NCBI RefSeq assembly: GCF_019550915.1
Contig: NZ_JAHWCI010000006.1
Location: forward strand, 434,001 to 498,000
Source of the DNA: Mumia sp. zg.B17
GTDB taxonomy: Bacteria > Actinomycetota > Actinomycetes > Propionibacteriales > Nocardioidaceae
Direction: 5' to 3'
DNA length: 64,000 nt
Shown one piece after another: positions 8,766 to 16,607 of the stretch (within the stretch, counting starts at the first letter, position 1; every line of letters begins with the position of its first letter). The translations under genes were made by a program, and so were the position numbers. The notes beneath the pieces were generated by a model. The model searched no databases and had not been told where the DNA came from. It saw nothing but the letters and a program-made list of their open reading frames with translations.

Positions 8766-9758
8766 GCCGGCGACCCCGAGGTCGTCGGTGGTGAGCTCGA
8801 CGATGCTCGCCGCAGCCCCGACAGAGTCCTGCGGGCCCTCGGTCTGCGCTCCGTCCCTGAGCGTGGCCCCCCACCGCCGCGGGCGGAACCTCGCGGGCGG
8901 TGCTCCGTCGACGAACCGCGTGAGCACGTCGACGAACAGCTCCGGCTGATCCTTGTGCGGGAAGTGTCCGGAGTCGGGGAACAGCTCCACGATCGTGTGG
9001 GGCGACCGTCTCTGGGCGGCGAGCGCGTGCCGGGACGGGATGACGGAGTCACCGGCACCCCACACCAGGCAGAGCGGAATCACCTCGGCGAGGTAGGCGC
9101 GGTCCTTCATGGTGATGCGCTGACCGCGCCAGTCGACGACGTGACTCGTGACGGCGCGCACGGCGGCGCGGGCACCGGGGTCGCTGAGCGACTCGTAGAT
9201 GTCGGCGGCCTCGTCGAGGTCGCGGGTGTAGGGAAGACCCGTCCGGGCGAGCGTGCGGAGCGCGACGCGGACCGGCACCCGCAGCGGTGGGATCGTGGCC
9301 AGCCCGAGACCCACGCCCGCTCCCGGGACGGTGATCAGCCTGATCAGCGGCGACACCTCGGTGCCGAGCCCGCCCGTGGCGACGAGGCAGATCCGCTCGG
9401 TCCGGTCGGGATACTGGTAGGCGAACTGCATGGCCACACCTCCGCCGAGGCTGTGACCGACGACCGTGACGCGATCGATCTCGAGATAGGTCAGGAGGTC
9501 GCGCATGCCGTTGGCGTAGCCGCCCAGCGAGTAGTCGGCCCGTGGCTTGTCGGACTCGCCATGGCCCAGGAGGTCGGGGATCACCACGGTGAAGCGTTCG
9601 GCCAACCGTTCGGCCACCGGCAACCACGTCGTCGAGTCGCAGCCCAACCCGTGCAGGAGCAGCAGCGCGGGCCCTTCACCGGTGATCCGGTACGCGCGGC
9701 GGTAGCCGTGCAGCCTGACGAACCGCGTCTCCAGCGAACCTGGGCTGAGTCCATTCAT
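8763..9758 (-). CDS. Alpha/beta-fold hydrolase
   Basis: A 331-residue serine hydrolase of the epoxide hydrolase / lipase-like alpha/beta family, probably cytosolic. It shows the oxyanion segment LLLHGLGCDSTTW, the nucleophile elbow VVGHSLGGGVAM, and the catalytic His in SGHFPHKDQP. I chose the ATG at 9758 because GAGGAGC precedes it; an in-frame ATG at 9821 would add 21 residues that overlap the divergent gene. The last 50 residues are low-complexity and variable. The gene is divergent from the PucR-type regulator, so it could be under its control. The natural ester is unknown. Confidence 0.85.
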   Translation of the reverse strand: MNGLSPGSLETRFVRLHGYRRAYRITGEGPALLLLHGLGCDSTTWLPVAERLAERFTVVIPDLLGHGESDKPRADYSLGGYANGMRDLLTYLEIDRVTVVGHSLGGGVAMQFAYQYPDRTERICLVATGGLGTEVSPLIRLITVPGAGVGLGLATIPPLRVPVRVALRTLARTGLPYTRDLDEAADIYESLSDPGARAAVRAVTSHVVDWRGQRITMKDRAYLAEVIPLCLVWGAGDSVIPSRHALAAQRRSPHTIVELFPDSGHFPHKDQPELFVDVLTRFVDGAPPARFRPRRWGATLRDGAQTEGPQDSVGAAASIVELTTDDLGVAG

Positions 9759-9835
9759 CGAGCAGCTCCTCGGCGCCGGGGGAAGTGGAGCCACGATACC
9801 GGCCGATGAGCCGTCCTGCACCTAGTCTGGGCCCT

Positions 9836-11029
9836 GTGACCGCCGGGACTCACGAGGACTACGCGCAGGTGCTGGACAAGGCATCCGGCGATCTGACGAC
9901 GGCCGCGATCGCGACGATGGAGCGCGAGCTCCGGTGGTTCCACGAGCTCGACGCCGAGCACCGGTCGTGGATCTCCCTGATCGCGCACGCCGGGATCGCC
10001 CAGTGTGCCGAGTGGATGCGCACCGGCACGTCGGCTCTCGACGTGACGGGCTCGGTGTTCGGCGCAGCGCCGCGGGAGCTGACGCGCCACGTCACACTCC
10101 ACCAGACGGTGTCGATGGTCAAGACGACGATCGAGGTCATCGAGCGCCACATCGACGACCTGTTCTCGGCCGACCAGGCCCAGGAGGTGCGCCGGCAGGT
10201 CTCGGCCTACGCGCGGGAGGTGGCGTTCGCGACCGCAGACGTCTATGCCCGCGCAGCGGAGTCGCGCGGGCAGTGGGACGCGCGGATGGAGGCGCTGGTC
10301 GTCGACGCCGTGGTCCGCGGCGAGCCCGAGGAGGTCATCCGGTCTCGAGCAGCGGCCCTGGGATGGGAGGCAGAGGGCGGCGTCACCGTGCTCGTCGGTG
10401 CCGCACCGCCCCCCGCAGGTGCCGGTGACGAGGGCGTCGAAGAGGAGGTTCGCCGTCGGGCTCGGGTGGCGGGGATGTCGACGTTGACCTCCGTGCAGCT
10501 CGAGCGGCTCGTCGTCCTCCTCGGCGACGTGGCTGATCTCGAGCACGCGGCGGGGGCGGTGGCCGACGCGTTCGGCCCCGGCGCTCTCGTCGTCGGCCCT
10601 GTGGTCGACCACATCGTCCACGCGCACCGCTCGGCGAGGGCCGCGCTCGCCGGACTCCGTGCTGCTCGCGGCTGGGCGGGTGCGCCGCGGCCGGTGCACG
10701 CCGACGACCTCTTGGTCGAGCGGTCGCTGGCCGGCGACGGTCATGCCCGGCGGGCGCTGGTCGACATGGTCCACACGCGGCTGTCCGGGACCGATCCCAC
10801 GCTGCACGGGACGTTGGCGACGTTCCTCGAGCAGGGAGCGTCCGTGGAGGCCGCCGCGCGCCGCTTGTTCGTCCACCCCAACACCGTCCGCTACCGCCTC
10901 CGGAAGGTCCGCGACGCGACCGGGCTCGACCCGCTCAACCCTCGCGGCGCCTACACGCTGCGGGTCGGTCTCACGCTGGGCGGGCTGCTGTCGGTCCCCG
11001 ACGAGACGCGACCACGTCCGTCGTTGTAG
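9836..11029 (+). CDS. PucR-family regulator (FasR/MabR-like) of fatty-acid synthesis
   Basis: A transcription factor of about 397 residues. The N-terminal half resembles the helical RsbRD-like sensor of this group (ASGDLTTAAIATMERELRWF). A middle region is followed by the C-terminal HTH_30 helix-turn-helix (SVEAAARRLFVHPNTVRYRLRKV). I chose the GTG at 9836: TAGTCT (9823-9828) lies seven bases upstream, a leaderless promoter; an ATG at 9785 is also in frame. By position next to aceE and acpP it matches MabR (Rv2242) of M. tuberculosis and FasR of Streptomyces, which control the fabD-acp-ketoacyl synthase operon. Here only the carrier-protein gene follows. Ligand inferred to be acyl-CoA or related. 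Confidence 0.85.
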   Translation: MTAGTHEDYAQVLDKASGDLTTAAIATMERELRWFHELDAEHRSWISLIAHAGIAQCAEWMRTGTSALDVTGSVFGAAPRELTRHVTLHQTVSMVKTTIEVIERHIDDLFSADQAQEVRRQVSAYAREVAFATADVYARAAESRGQWDARMEALVVDAVVRGEPEEVIRSRAAALGWEAEGGVTVLVGAAPPPAGAGDEGVEEEVRRRARVAGMSTLTSVQLERLVVLLGDVADLEHAAGAVADAFGPGALVVGPVVDHIVHAHRSARAALAGLRAARGWAGAPRPVHADDLLVERSLAGDGHARRALVDMVHTRLSGTDPTLHGTLATFLEQGASVEAAARRLFVHPNTVRYRLRKVRDATGLDPLNPRGAYTLRVGLTLGGLLSVPDETRPRPSL

Positions 11030-11394
11030 GAACCCCACAACCGACTCCCGCAATTTTGGGTCGAGTCTTCTTCGTGGTCAGAGTTTCTGGCAGGCAGTCT
11101 TGGTCTCGTGCTCGCGAAATGCCATTCGCGACCGACATCGCAGGGAATCCGACCTACGCGGCTCGGACCGGCCCGGCGACCAGGGAGCGGGGCATGGCGC
11201 GGCGGCCGCGAGAGCGGCCACAACGGGGGTCGTCCATCGCCGTACGCCGACGATGACGAGTCGCGCAACGAGCACACCTCGCAGGGGCGTTCGGGGGTCG
11301 CCCTTGTAGAGTCGTGGGGCGCGGCCCCACCCCGGCGCGGCCGCCCAGCCCACCCGCCGCGCGGGGCCGGGGCCCCCCCACCCCAGAGGTCACC
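11030..11394. other. 365-bp gap between the PucR regulator and the carrier protein
   Basis: No convincing gene is present: the open frames here have no ribosome site, atypical Arg-rich content and no recognisable motif. The usual fabD gene is not seen even as a clear remnant. CGCGAA, six bases, TTCGCG near 11112 forms a small dyad. TAGAGT near 11308 is a possible -10 for acpP, giving a very GC-rich leader of about 75 bases full of short GGGGC/GCCCC repeats. Confidence 0.5.
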
Positions 11395-11652
11395 ATGCAC
11401 GCGCCCCACGTCCCCGTGATCGACGAGCTCGCCGCGATCCTCGAGCAGATCGCTCCCGGATCGACCACGGCTCCGCTCAACCCGTCGTCGTCGTTCACCG
11501 AGGACCTCGGTCTCGACTCGCTGTCCCTGGTCCAGCTGGCGCTCGCCATCGAAGAGCGTCTCGGTGTGCGTATCCCCGACGCCGACCTCGCGACGTTGCG
11601 TACGGTCGGGGACGCGGTCGCCTACGTCGAGCGGCGTCTCGCCTCCTCCTGA
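11395..11652 (+). CDS. acpP: Acyl carrier protein
   Basis: An 85-residue acidic carrier protein. The phosphopantetheine site is the Ser in LGLDSLSLVQL near residue 41, followed by the recognition helix ALAIEERLGVRIPD. It carries growing acyl chains as thioesters. The ATG follows an AGAGG ribosome site. In related actinobacteria this gene lies inside a fabD-(fabH)-acpP-fabF operon after the PucR-type regulator. Here it stands alone: no malonyltransferase or ketosynthase gene is adjacent. It could serve fatty-acid synthesis with partners encoded elsewhere, or a specialised acylation. Identity as a carrier protein is secure. Confidence 0.93.
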   Translation: MHAPHVPVIDELAAILEQIAPGSTTAPLNPSSSFTEDLGLDSLSLVQLALAIEERLGVRIPDADLATLRTVGDAVAYVERRLASS

Positions 11653-11732
11653 CGCACCCCTCCCGACGGCCCCGTGTGTGGTCCCCCGTGTCGTTTGTCA
11701 TGATGGAGACCGATCACCGAGGAAGGGCCTTG

Positions 11733-12278
11733 ATGGATCTCAGCAGGGAGACGGCGGACGGCGCGCGCAATCGTCTTGTCCTCAAGATCGTGCTCGGGCT
11801 CGTCGCGGCAGGGATCACGATCGGGCTCCTCATGGGGATCGCGGGTGCCTCCGCGATGCGGGCGCTGGGGTTCAAGGCGGACGACGCTCCGGCGGAGCCG
11901 GCCGCAAGTTCTCCCACCACCACGCCCAGCGCACCGGGCACGGAGCCGACGACACCCGCGCCGACCGCGCCCAGCGCGACGCCCGAGGCGACTCCGAAAC
12001 CGAAGAAGGAGCCCGCGTTCCGCGCCAGCAGCAGCCGGGTCAGACCCGGGGAGCGCATCGAGTTCCGAGGCCGCGCACCCGGCCTCGGAGCAGGCGCCAC
12101 CCTGACCATCCAGCGCAAGGGCGACGGCGGCGGGTGGTCGGACTTCCCGGTCCGCCTCGAGACCCGCAAGGGCGGAACGTTCTCGACCTGGATCGTGACG
12201 AGCCGGTCAGGGCGTTGGGAGTTCCGTGCGGTTGGTGACGGCTTCTCGTCCCCGTCCGCGACGGTAGAGATCGGCTGA
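11733..12278 (+). CDS. Single-span membrane protein with Pro/Thr linker and beta-sandwich-like end
   Basis: A 181-residue protein of unknown function. I chose the ATG at 11733 because GAGGAAGG precedes it; in-frame ATGs at 11703 and 11706 exist. Residues 15-40 form a hydrophobic segment (KIVLGLVAAGITIGLLMGIAG). A Pro/Thr/Ser/Ala-rich linker (about 55-90) follows, then a C-terminal part with FRASSSRVRPGERIEFRGR and WEFRAVGDG, which looks like an extracellular Ig-like beta domain. The architecture suggests an anchored surface protein with a domain beyond the wall. A shared terminator follows its stop. Confidence 0.7.
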   Translation: MDLSRETADGARNRLVLKIVLGLVAAGITIGLLMGIAGASAMRALGFKADDAPAEPAASSPTTTPSAPGTEPTTPAPTAPSATPEATPKPKKEPAFRASSSRVRPGERIEFRGRAPGLGAGATLTIQRKGDGGGWSDFPVRLETRKGGTFSTWIVTSRSGRWEFRAVGDGFSSPSATVEIG

Positions 12279-12297
12279 GCGGGAGGCACTCAGCCGA
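12271..12297. terminator. Bidirectional terminator between convergent genes
   Basis: TCGGCTGAG (12271-12279) and CTCAGCCGA (12289-12297) form a perfect 9-bp stem with a nine-base loop. It covers both stop codons of the convergent membrane protein and DUF3145 genes. No T-tract. Confidence 0.55.
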
Positions 12298-12787
12298 CGT
12301 GCAGCCAGCGAACCGGCGCCCCGTCCCCGGCGTACCGGAACGCCTCGAGCTCGTCGTCCCACGGACGACCGAGAAGCAGCGCCACCTCCTCCTCGAGTGC
12401 CGCGGCCCCCAGCTCGGCCTTGGCCATCGCCGCCTTCAGCCGCTCTTCGGGGACCATGATGTCGCCGTGGAGGCCGATCGCCGCGTGGAAGACGCCCAGC
12501 GACGGCGTGGACGAGAACCGCATGCCCTCGCTGCGCGCTGTCGCCTCCTCGGTGACCTCGAAGCGCAACCGGTCCCAGCTGCGCAGGGTCGACGTGAGCG
12601 TGGCCGCGAGACCGACCGGCCCCTGCCAGGACAGCTCGCAGCGGTAGGTGCCCTGCTCGGCCGGCTGCGGCGACCACGCCAAGGTCGCGGGCATGCCGAC
12701 GACGCCTGCGACCGCCCACTCGACGTGTGGGCACATCGCCGACGGTGCGGAGTGAACGTACAGAACACCCCGGGTGGCGTTGCTCAT
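12290..12787 (-). CDS. DUF3145 family protein
   Basis: A 165-residue actinobacterial protein. It begins MSNATRGVLYVHSAPSAMCPHVEW and contains the conserved LSWQGPVG and GRPWDDELEAFRYAG segments. The ATG at 12787 has a strong AGGAGG ribosome site; upstream in-frame starts lack one. In Streptomyces a DUF3145 gene lies next to the fabD-fabH-acpP-fabF operon, so its presence beside acpP here supports the idea that this is the same locus with the synthase genes gone. The function is unknown. It could be a small soluble partner of lipid synthesis, but that is inference from position only. Confidence 0.85.
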   Translation of the reverse strand: MSNATRGVLYVHSAPSAMCPHVEWAVAGVVGMPATLAWSPQPAEQGTYRCELSWQGPVGLAATLTSTLRSWDRLRFEVTEEATARSEGMRFSSTPSLGVFHAAIGLHGDIMVPEERLKAAMAKAELGAAALEEEVALLLGRPWDDELEAFRYAGDGAPVRWLHVG

Positions 12788-12948
12788 CAGTGCCTCCTGG
12801 ATCGAGATCCGCCTTCCCCAACGTCCTCGACGGCAGGCACTTCCCTCATTGTGCCGCATCGGGGGGCGACGCACCACGCCTGTTGTGGGTCGTGCCGCTC
12901 CGCGTGCAAGGATCGGATGGAACCGTCCCACGCTCGAAGGAGGATCCT

Positions 12949-13614
12949 GTGAAGGTCGCCATCGCCGGAGGACACGGCAAGATCGCCCTGCTGCTGGCCC
13001 GCCAGCTCACGGCAGCCGGTCACGAGGCCGTGAGCCTCATCCGCAAGCCCGAGCAGTCCGACGACGTCCGCGCCACCGGGGCGACGCCCGCGGTCCTCGA
13101 CCTCGAGCACAGCACCGCGACGCAGGTCGCCGAGGCCCTCACGGGATGCGACGCCGCCGTCTTCGCCGCGGGCGCCGGGCCCGGCTCGACCATCGAGCGC
13201 AAGTGGGCGGTCGACCGCGACGCTGCTGTCCTCCTGGCGGCGGGAGCGCAGCTCGCAGGTGCCTACCGCTTCGTCGTGGTGTCGTCGATGGGCGCGGGCG
13301 AGGGCGATCCCGACAGTGACGACGTCTTCCAGGTCTATCTCGCCGCCAAGGGCCAGGCCGACGACGCCGTTCGAGAGAGCGGTCTCGACTGGACGATCGT
13401 GCGTCCCGGCGGGCTCACCGACGACCCCGGCACGGGCCGGGTCGCGGTGGGCGACCACGTGGGACGCGGCACGATCCCGCGGGCGGACGTCGCAGCGGTC
13501 CTGGTGGCGGTGCTCGAGGCCCCGTCCACGGCACGCACCACCTTCGAGCTCATCGGGGGTGACGTCCCGATCGACGAGGCGTTGGCCTCGCTGCCGCCGG
13601 GCCCGCCGGTCTGA
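12949..13614 (+). CDS. NAD(P)H-binding protein (SDR-like, YwnB type)
   Basis: A 221-residue atypical short-chain dehydrogenase. The glycine-rich dinucleotide site is IAGGHGKIALLLARQL at the N-terminus. The middle has VVVSSMGAGEG, the family's version of the active-site Ser region. YLAAKGQADDAVRESGLDWTIVRPGGLTDD is the conserved C-terminal block. The GTG start has a good AAGGAGG box. Such proteins act as NAD(P)-dependent sugar epimerase-like reductases or redox sensors; the substrate is not known. It is divergent from DUF3145, with about 160 bases between the two starts. Confidence 0.85.
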   Translation: MKVAIAGGHGKIALLLARQLTAAGHEAVSLIRKPEQSDDVRATGATPAVLDLEHSTATQVAEALTGCDAAVFAAGAGPGSTIERKWAVDRDAAVLLAAGAQLAGAYRFVVVSSMGAGEGDPDSDDVFQVYLAAKGQADDAVRESGLDWTIVRPGGLTDDPGTGRVAVGDHVGRGTIPRADVAAVLVAVLEAPSTARTTFELIGGDVPIDEALASLPPGPPV

Positions 13615-13632
13615 CGAGGTCTCCGTCCGGCC

Positions 13633-13899
13633 TCAGCTGCGGATCGTCGCGATGGCGGAGACGACGTACTCGCGCGGCCGGCTCTTGCCGGTGAAGGCGA
13701 CCCGCATGCTGCTGTCGTCATCACCCGACCCGACGACGGTCACGTCGTGGCTCACCGCGACGATCTCTCCGCCGCCCTCGGCGGCGACGGTGTCCTGCAG
13801 GCGAACCGACACCTCGGCCATGGCGGTCTGGATGCTCGTGCTGGCCGACGAGACGGCATAGACCAGAGCCGTGCCTGCAGCGGTCGGTTCGTTCGACAT
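13633..13899 (-). CDS. Small hypothetical protein (88 aa)
   Basis: I do not recognise this protein. It is 88 residues, starts MSNEPTAAGTALVYAVSS, and alternates beta-like stretches (EIVAVSHDVTVVGSG, SMRVAFTGKSRPREYVVSAIATI) after a helix-like start. It has no signal peptide, Cys or membrane segment. It lies between the convergent NAD(P)-binding gene and the tRNA with anticodon CAU, read towards the former. Codon use matches its neighbours. Confidence 0.55.
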   Translation of the reverse strand: MSNEPTAAGTALVYAVSSASTSIQTAMAEVSVRLQDTVAAEGGGEIVAVSHDVTVVGSGDDDSSMRVAFTGKSRPREYVVSAIATIRS

Positions 13900-13995
13900 G
13901 GATCGCGTCCTCCGGCAGGGTGAGGGCCCATCTCGGGGCCGCGTTGGTCACGCGCGGACGTCGGGCGTGTTGGCGCACCACCCTCGCGTCGCACG

Positions 13996-14070
13996 TGGGG
14001 CGGGTGGGGCTCGAACCCACGACCTGACGGATTATGAGTCCGCTGCTCTAACCGGCTGAGCTACCGCCCC
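13996..14070 (-). tRNA. tRNA with anticodon CAU (elongator Met or Ile2)
   Basis: The acceptor GGGGCGG (14070-14064) pairs with CCGCCCC (14003-13997), with discriminator A at 13996. D-arm, anticodon loop CTCATAA and T-arm GGTTCGAGCC are all present. The G1-C72 pair and the lack of GC triplets in the anticodon stem rule out initiator tRNA. CAU could be elongator methionine or, with lysidine at C34, isoleucine-2; sequence alone does not decide. CCA is not encoded. Confidence 0.9.
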
Positions 14071-14134
14071 GGGAAGGACAGCCTAGTGCGGCGAGGGAGG
14101 GCGCGAACAGCCCGGACAGGCCTACGATCGCGGG

Positions 14135-14890
14135 ATGACAGACCTCCAGCGCGACGTTCCGCAGGCGCTCGAACCGCTCGACGAGAGCTGGTCCACCGCG
14201 CTCGCCGTCGTGGCCCACCCCGACGACATGGAGTTCGGCGCAGCCGCCGCCGTGGCGCGCTGGACCGGTCAGGGCAAACGTGTCGTCTACTGCATGGCGA
14301 CCGCGGGCGAGGCGGGCATCGACGGCATGGAGCCCGAGACCACGAAAGAGGTCCGGACCGCCGAGGAGATCGAGTCCGCCCGGATCGTGGGCGTCGACAC
14401 CGTCGAGTTCCTCGGTCTCCCTGACGGGACGATCGAGTACGGCGTGCCGCTGCGTCGTCTGATCGCCCAGATGGTCCGGACCCACCGACCGGAGATCGTG
14501 ATCACCGGCAACTTCGACCAGTTCTTCCCCAACGGCATCCTGAACCAGGCAGACCACATCGCCGTCGGGCGGGCGACCCTCGACGCGGTGCGAGACGCCG
14601 GCAACCGCTGGGTCTTCCCCGAGCCAGGGCTGGAACCCTGGGGAGGCGTGCGTCAGGTCTGGGTGTCTGGCTCGCCGGGCGCTCGCCACGGCGTCGACAT
14701 CACTGACACCTTCGATGCCGGTGTGGCGTCGTTGCGAGCGCACCAGGCCTATCTGGACGGGCTCGGCTGGGTGGACTTCGACCCGGCGGCATTCCTGGGG
14801 AGCATGGCCGAGCCGGCCGGCGCCCTCATGGGCACCCGGTATGCGGCGTCGTTCGAGGTGTTCTCCCTGGGGTTCCCCGACGACGACTGA
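14135..14890 (+). CDS. PIG-L (LmbE) family deacetylase
   Basis: A 251-residue zinc-dependent N-deacetylase fold. The zinc site is AVVAHPDDMEFG near residues 26-37, with the later His in NQADHIAVGRA. GLPDGTIEYG and the basic MVRTHRPEIVITGN block are also typical. In actinobacteria this family includes the mycothiol enzymes MshB and Mca; the present protein is shorter than Mca and does not clearly match either. The start is an ATG six bases after a TACGAT box (14123-14128), a leaderless promoter pattern. It is convergent with tRNA-Asn and shares a terminator with it. Confidence 0.87.
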   Translation: MTDLQRDVPQALEPLDESWSTALAVVAHPDDMEFGAAAAVARWTGQGKRVVYCMATAGEAGIDGMEPETTKEVRTAEEIESARIVGVDTVEFLGLPDGTIEYGVPLRRLIAQMVRTHRPEIVITGNFDQFFPNGILNQADHIAVGRATLDAVRDAGNRWVFPEPGLEPWGGVRQVWVSGSPGARHGVDITDTFDAGVASLRAHQAYLDGLGWVDFDPAAFLGSMAEPAGALMGTRYAASFEVFSLGFPDDD

Positions 14891-14912
14891 CGGAGGCTCC
14901 GGGACACGAGAA

Positions 14913-14951
14913 AGCGGCCTGACTGCGGAAGTCTCCGCCTGTCAGGCCGCT
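14913..14951. terminator. Intrinsic terminator of tRNA-Asn, shared with the PIG-L gene
   Basis: AGCGGCCTGAC (14913-14923) and GTCAGGCCGCT (14941-14951) form an 11-bp perfect stem. An inner stem GCGGA (14925-14929) / TCCGC (14934-14938) continues it. On the minus strand the stem is followed by TTTC, so it ends the tRNA transcript. In the other direction it can end the deacetylase transcript. Confidence 0.8.
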
Positions 14952-14956
14952 GCTTG

Positions 14957-15029
14957 CTCCCCCGACTGGACTCGAACCAGTAACCTGCCGGTTAACAGCC
15001 GGCTGCTCTGCCAATTGAGCTACAGGGGA
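14957..15029 (-). tRNA. tRNA-Asn (anticodon GUU)
   Basis: The 5' acceptor TCCCCTG (15029-15023) pairs with CGGGGGA (14964-14958), with discriminator G at 14957. The anticodon arm CCGGCTGTTAACCGG carries GTT, which reads AAC/AAU. T-arm GGTTCGAGTCC is present. CCA is not encoded as a full triplet. Confidence 0.95.
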
Positions 15030-15091
15030 ACGCCCCGAAGGCGCGACCGCTAGCCTACCAAGCACGTCGCGGGCCGCCCAAACCGGGGTCG

Positions 15092-15619
15092 TCAGTCGTC
15101 GGACGCGAGCCCGAGGTCGGAACGCACCACCGCCAGCGCTCGGGCGGTCGCCTCCTTGACCGCGGCGTCCTCGGAGGAGAGGCCCCGGTCGAGCAGGTAG
15201 GAGAAGGTGACCGGACCCTGCCGGGTCGGGGATCGCCGTGCCACCACCGTCACCGCGTCGCGACCGTCACCGACCCGCTGGTGCGCGCGAGCGAGGATGC
15301 TCGCATCGACGCGCTCCCGGGCCAGCTCGACCAGCCGCCCCGACCCTTCCAAGGTGACGACGTCGCGTCGCAGGGCTCCCTCGTCCGCGGTGAGGACGGT
15401 GACGGTGGACGCCTCGGCGTCCCACGCGAGCGACTCCACCCGCTCCCACGGGATGCGCCGCCGGTCACCGTCACCGAGGTCGAGGTGCAGGGCGGCGTCC
15501 GTGCCCAGCTGCCAGGCGCCACGTAGGTCTTGCTGGGCAGCGAGCACCCGCTCACCGTGCTCGCGGGCGATGTCACGGCGGACCTGGCGGGGCAGGGTGG
15601 GGGCCATGTCCCCCATCAT
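15092..15619 (-). CDS. Hypothetical protein coupled to the sigma factor
   Basis: A 175-residue protein I cannot name. The start at 15619 has GGAGGG nine bases upstream, inside the sigma-factor gene end; ATG at 15607 is an alternative. Residues 35-100 alternate strands (AALHLDLGDGDRRRIPWERVESLAWDAEASTVTVL), resembling a PH-like or Tudor-like barrel. A helical C-terminus with many Arg and Ala follows. It starts only six bases after the sigma factor stop, so the two are almost certainly one operon. A role as a partner or target of that sigma factor is a fair but unproven guess. Confidence 0.7.
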   Translation of the reverse strand: MMGDMAPTLPRQVRRDIAREHGERVLAAQQDLRGAWQLGTDAALHLDLGDGDRRRIPWERVESLAWDAEASTVTVLTADEGALRRDVVTLEGSGRLVELARERVDASILARAHQRVGDGRDAVTVVARRSPTRQGPVTFSYLLDRGLSSEDAAVKEATARALAVVRSDLGLASDD

Positions 15620-15625
15620 CGACCA

Positions 15626-16489
15626 TCACCCTCCGAGCCCGGACACGGCGGGATGCGTCCGCAGCGCTCGCAGCACGCGTCGCTCGGTCGCCCGGACCCA
15701 GGCGGTGGTGCGCCCGAGCTCGTCGGCCACGGCGCGGGCCGTACGAGGACCGCCTCCGTCGAGCCCGAACCTGCGCTCCACCACCTCACGGTCGCCTTCG
15801 GGAAGCGTCCTCAGCGCCTCACGCACCGCTGCCTCGGCGGTGAGGTCACGGCTGGCGGCCCCCCCGACCACGGCCACGTCGAGACCCGCGGCGTCGAGAG
15901 ACACGACTGGGGCATCGGCAGCCATCAGGCGCTCGACGACCGACACCGCGAGGCCCGTCCGAGCGGCGATCGCGGCAGGCGCGGGCACACGTCCGGCCTC
16001 GTGGACCAGCGCCTCCGCCGCCTCGCGGCACGAGACCGCGTCACGCTCAGCCCTCGGAGGCAGGCGCACGGCACGCCGAGTGCTCATGCCGTCGGACACG
16101 TGGCGGCGCACCCATGCGACGGCGTACGTCGAGAACCGCGTGCCGTGTGAAGGATCGAACCGGTCGACCGCGGCGATGAGACCCAGCGTCCCCTCCTGGA
16201 CCAGGTCACCGAGAGGCACGCCACGGTGCTGGTGGGACCGTGCGAGCGCCACCACCAGCCTCATGTTGGCCAGGACGAGGTGCGAGCGTGCCCGCAGACC
16301 GATGTCGACGGTCTCCTCGAGGGCGACACGGTCGCCTGGAGGATCCTCGAGCGAGGTCAGCCGCGCAGCAGCGCGCCGCCCGGCGGCGCAGGCCTCAGCG
16401 AGGCGGCGTTCGTCCTCGGCGCTCAGCAGCGGTGTGCACGTCAATGCGCGCACCGGATCGAGTCTCAGCGGCACGGGGGCAGGAGGCAT
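15626..16489 (-). CDS. Sigma-70 family RNA polymerase sigma factor, divergent
   Basis: A 287-residue sigma factor (ATG 16489). Region 1.2-like sequence comes first (LSAEDERRLAEACAAG). Region 2 shows LVQEGTLGLIAAVDRFDPSHGTRFSTYAVAWVRR near residues 110-150. Region 3 and region 4 follow, the latter including EVVERRFGLDG. It is related to group 2 sigmas but differs where promoters are read: WVRRHVSD replaces the usual WWIRQAI in region 2.4, and the region 4.2 helix has TTAWVRATE instead of RERIRQIE. It probably reads a different promoter class. It lies after dnaG with a 118-base gap and before a coupled hypothetical gene. Confidence 0.85.
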   Translation of the reverse strand: MPPAPVPLRLDPVRALTCTPLLSAEDERRLAEACAAGRRAAARLTSLEDPPGDRVALEETVDIGLRARSHLVLANMRLVVALARSHQHRGVPLGDLVQEGTLGLIAAVDRFDPSHGTRFSTYAVAWVRRHVSDGMSTRRAVRLPPRAERDAVSCREAAEALVHEAGRVPAPAAIAARTGLAVSVVERLMAADAPVVSLDAAGLDVAVVGGAASRDLTAEAAVREALRTLPEGDREVVERRFGLDGGGPRTARAVADELGRTTAWVRATERRVLRALRTHPAVSGLGG

Positions 16490-16607
16490 GCCCACAGTCT
16501 CGTGCCGGGGTCGCCGCCGTCGCGGGCCCGCGCACGGCCGCTGTGGACGGCGCCTGTCATGGCGACAGTGGGGACGAGGTCGCCGCGGGCTCGAGGGTGC
16601 TGGCGAC

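Noticed and set aside
11030-11394. Remnant of fabD between the regulator and acpP
   Set aside because: I looked for the malonyltransferase GHSLG motif and similar; nothing recognisable remains in any frame.
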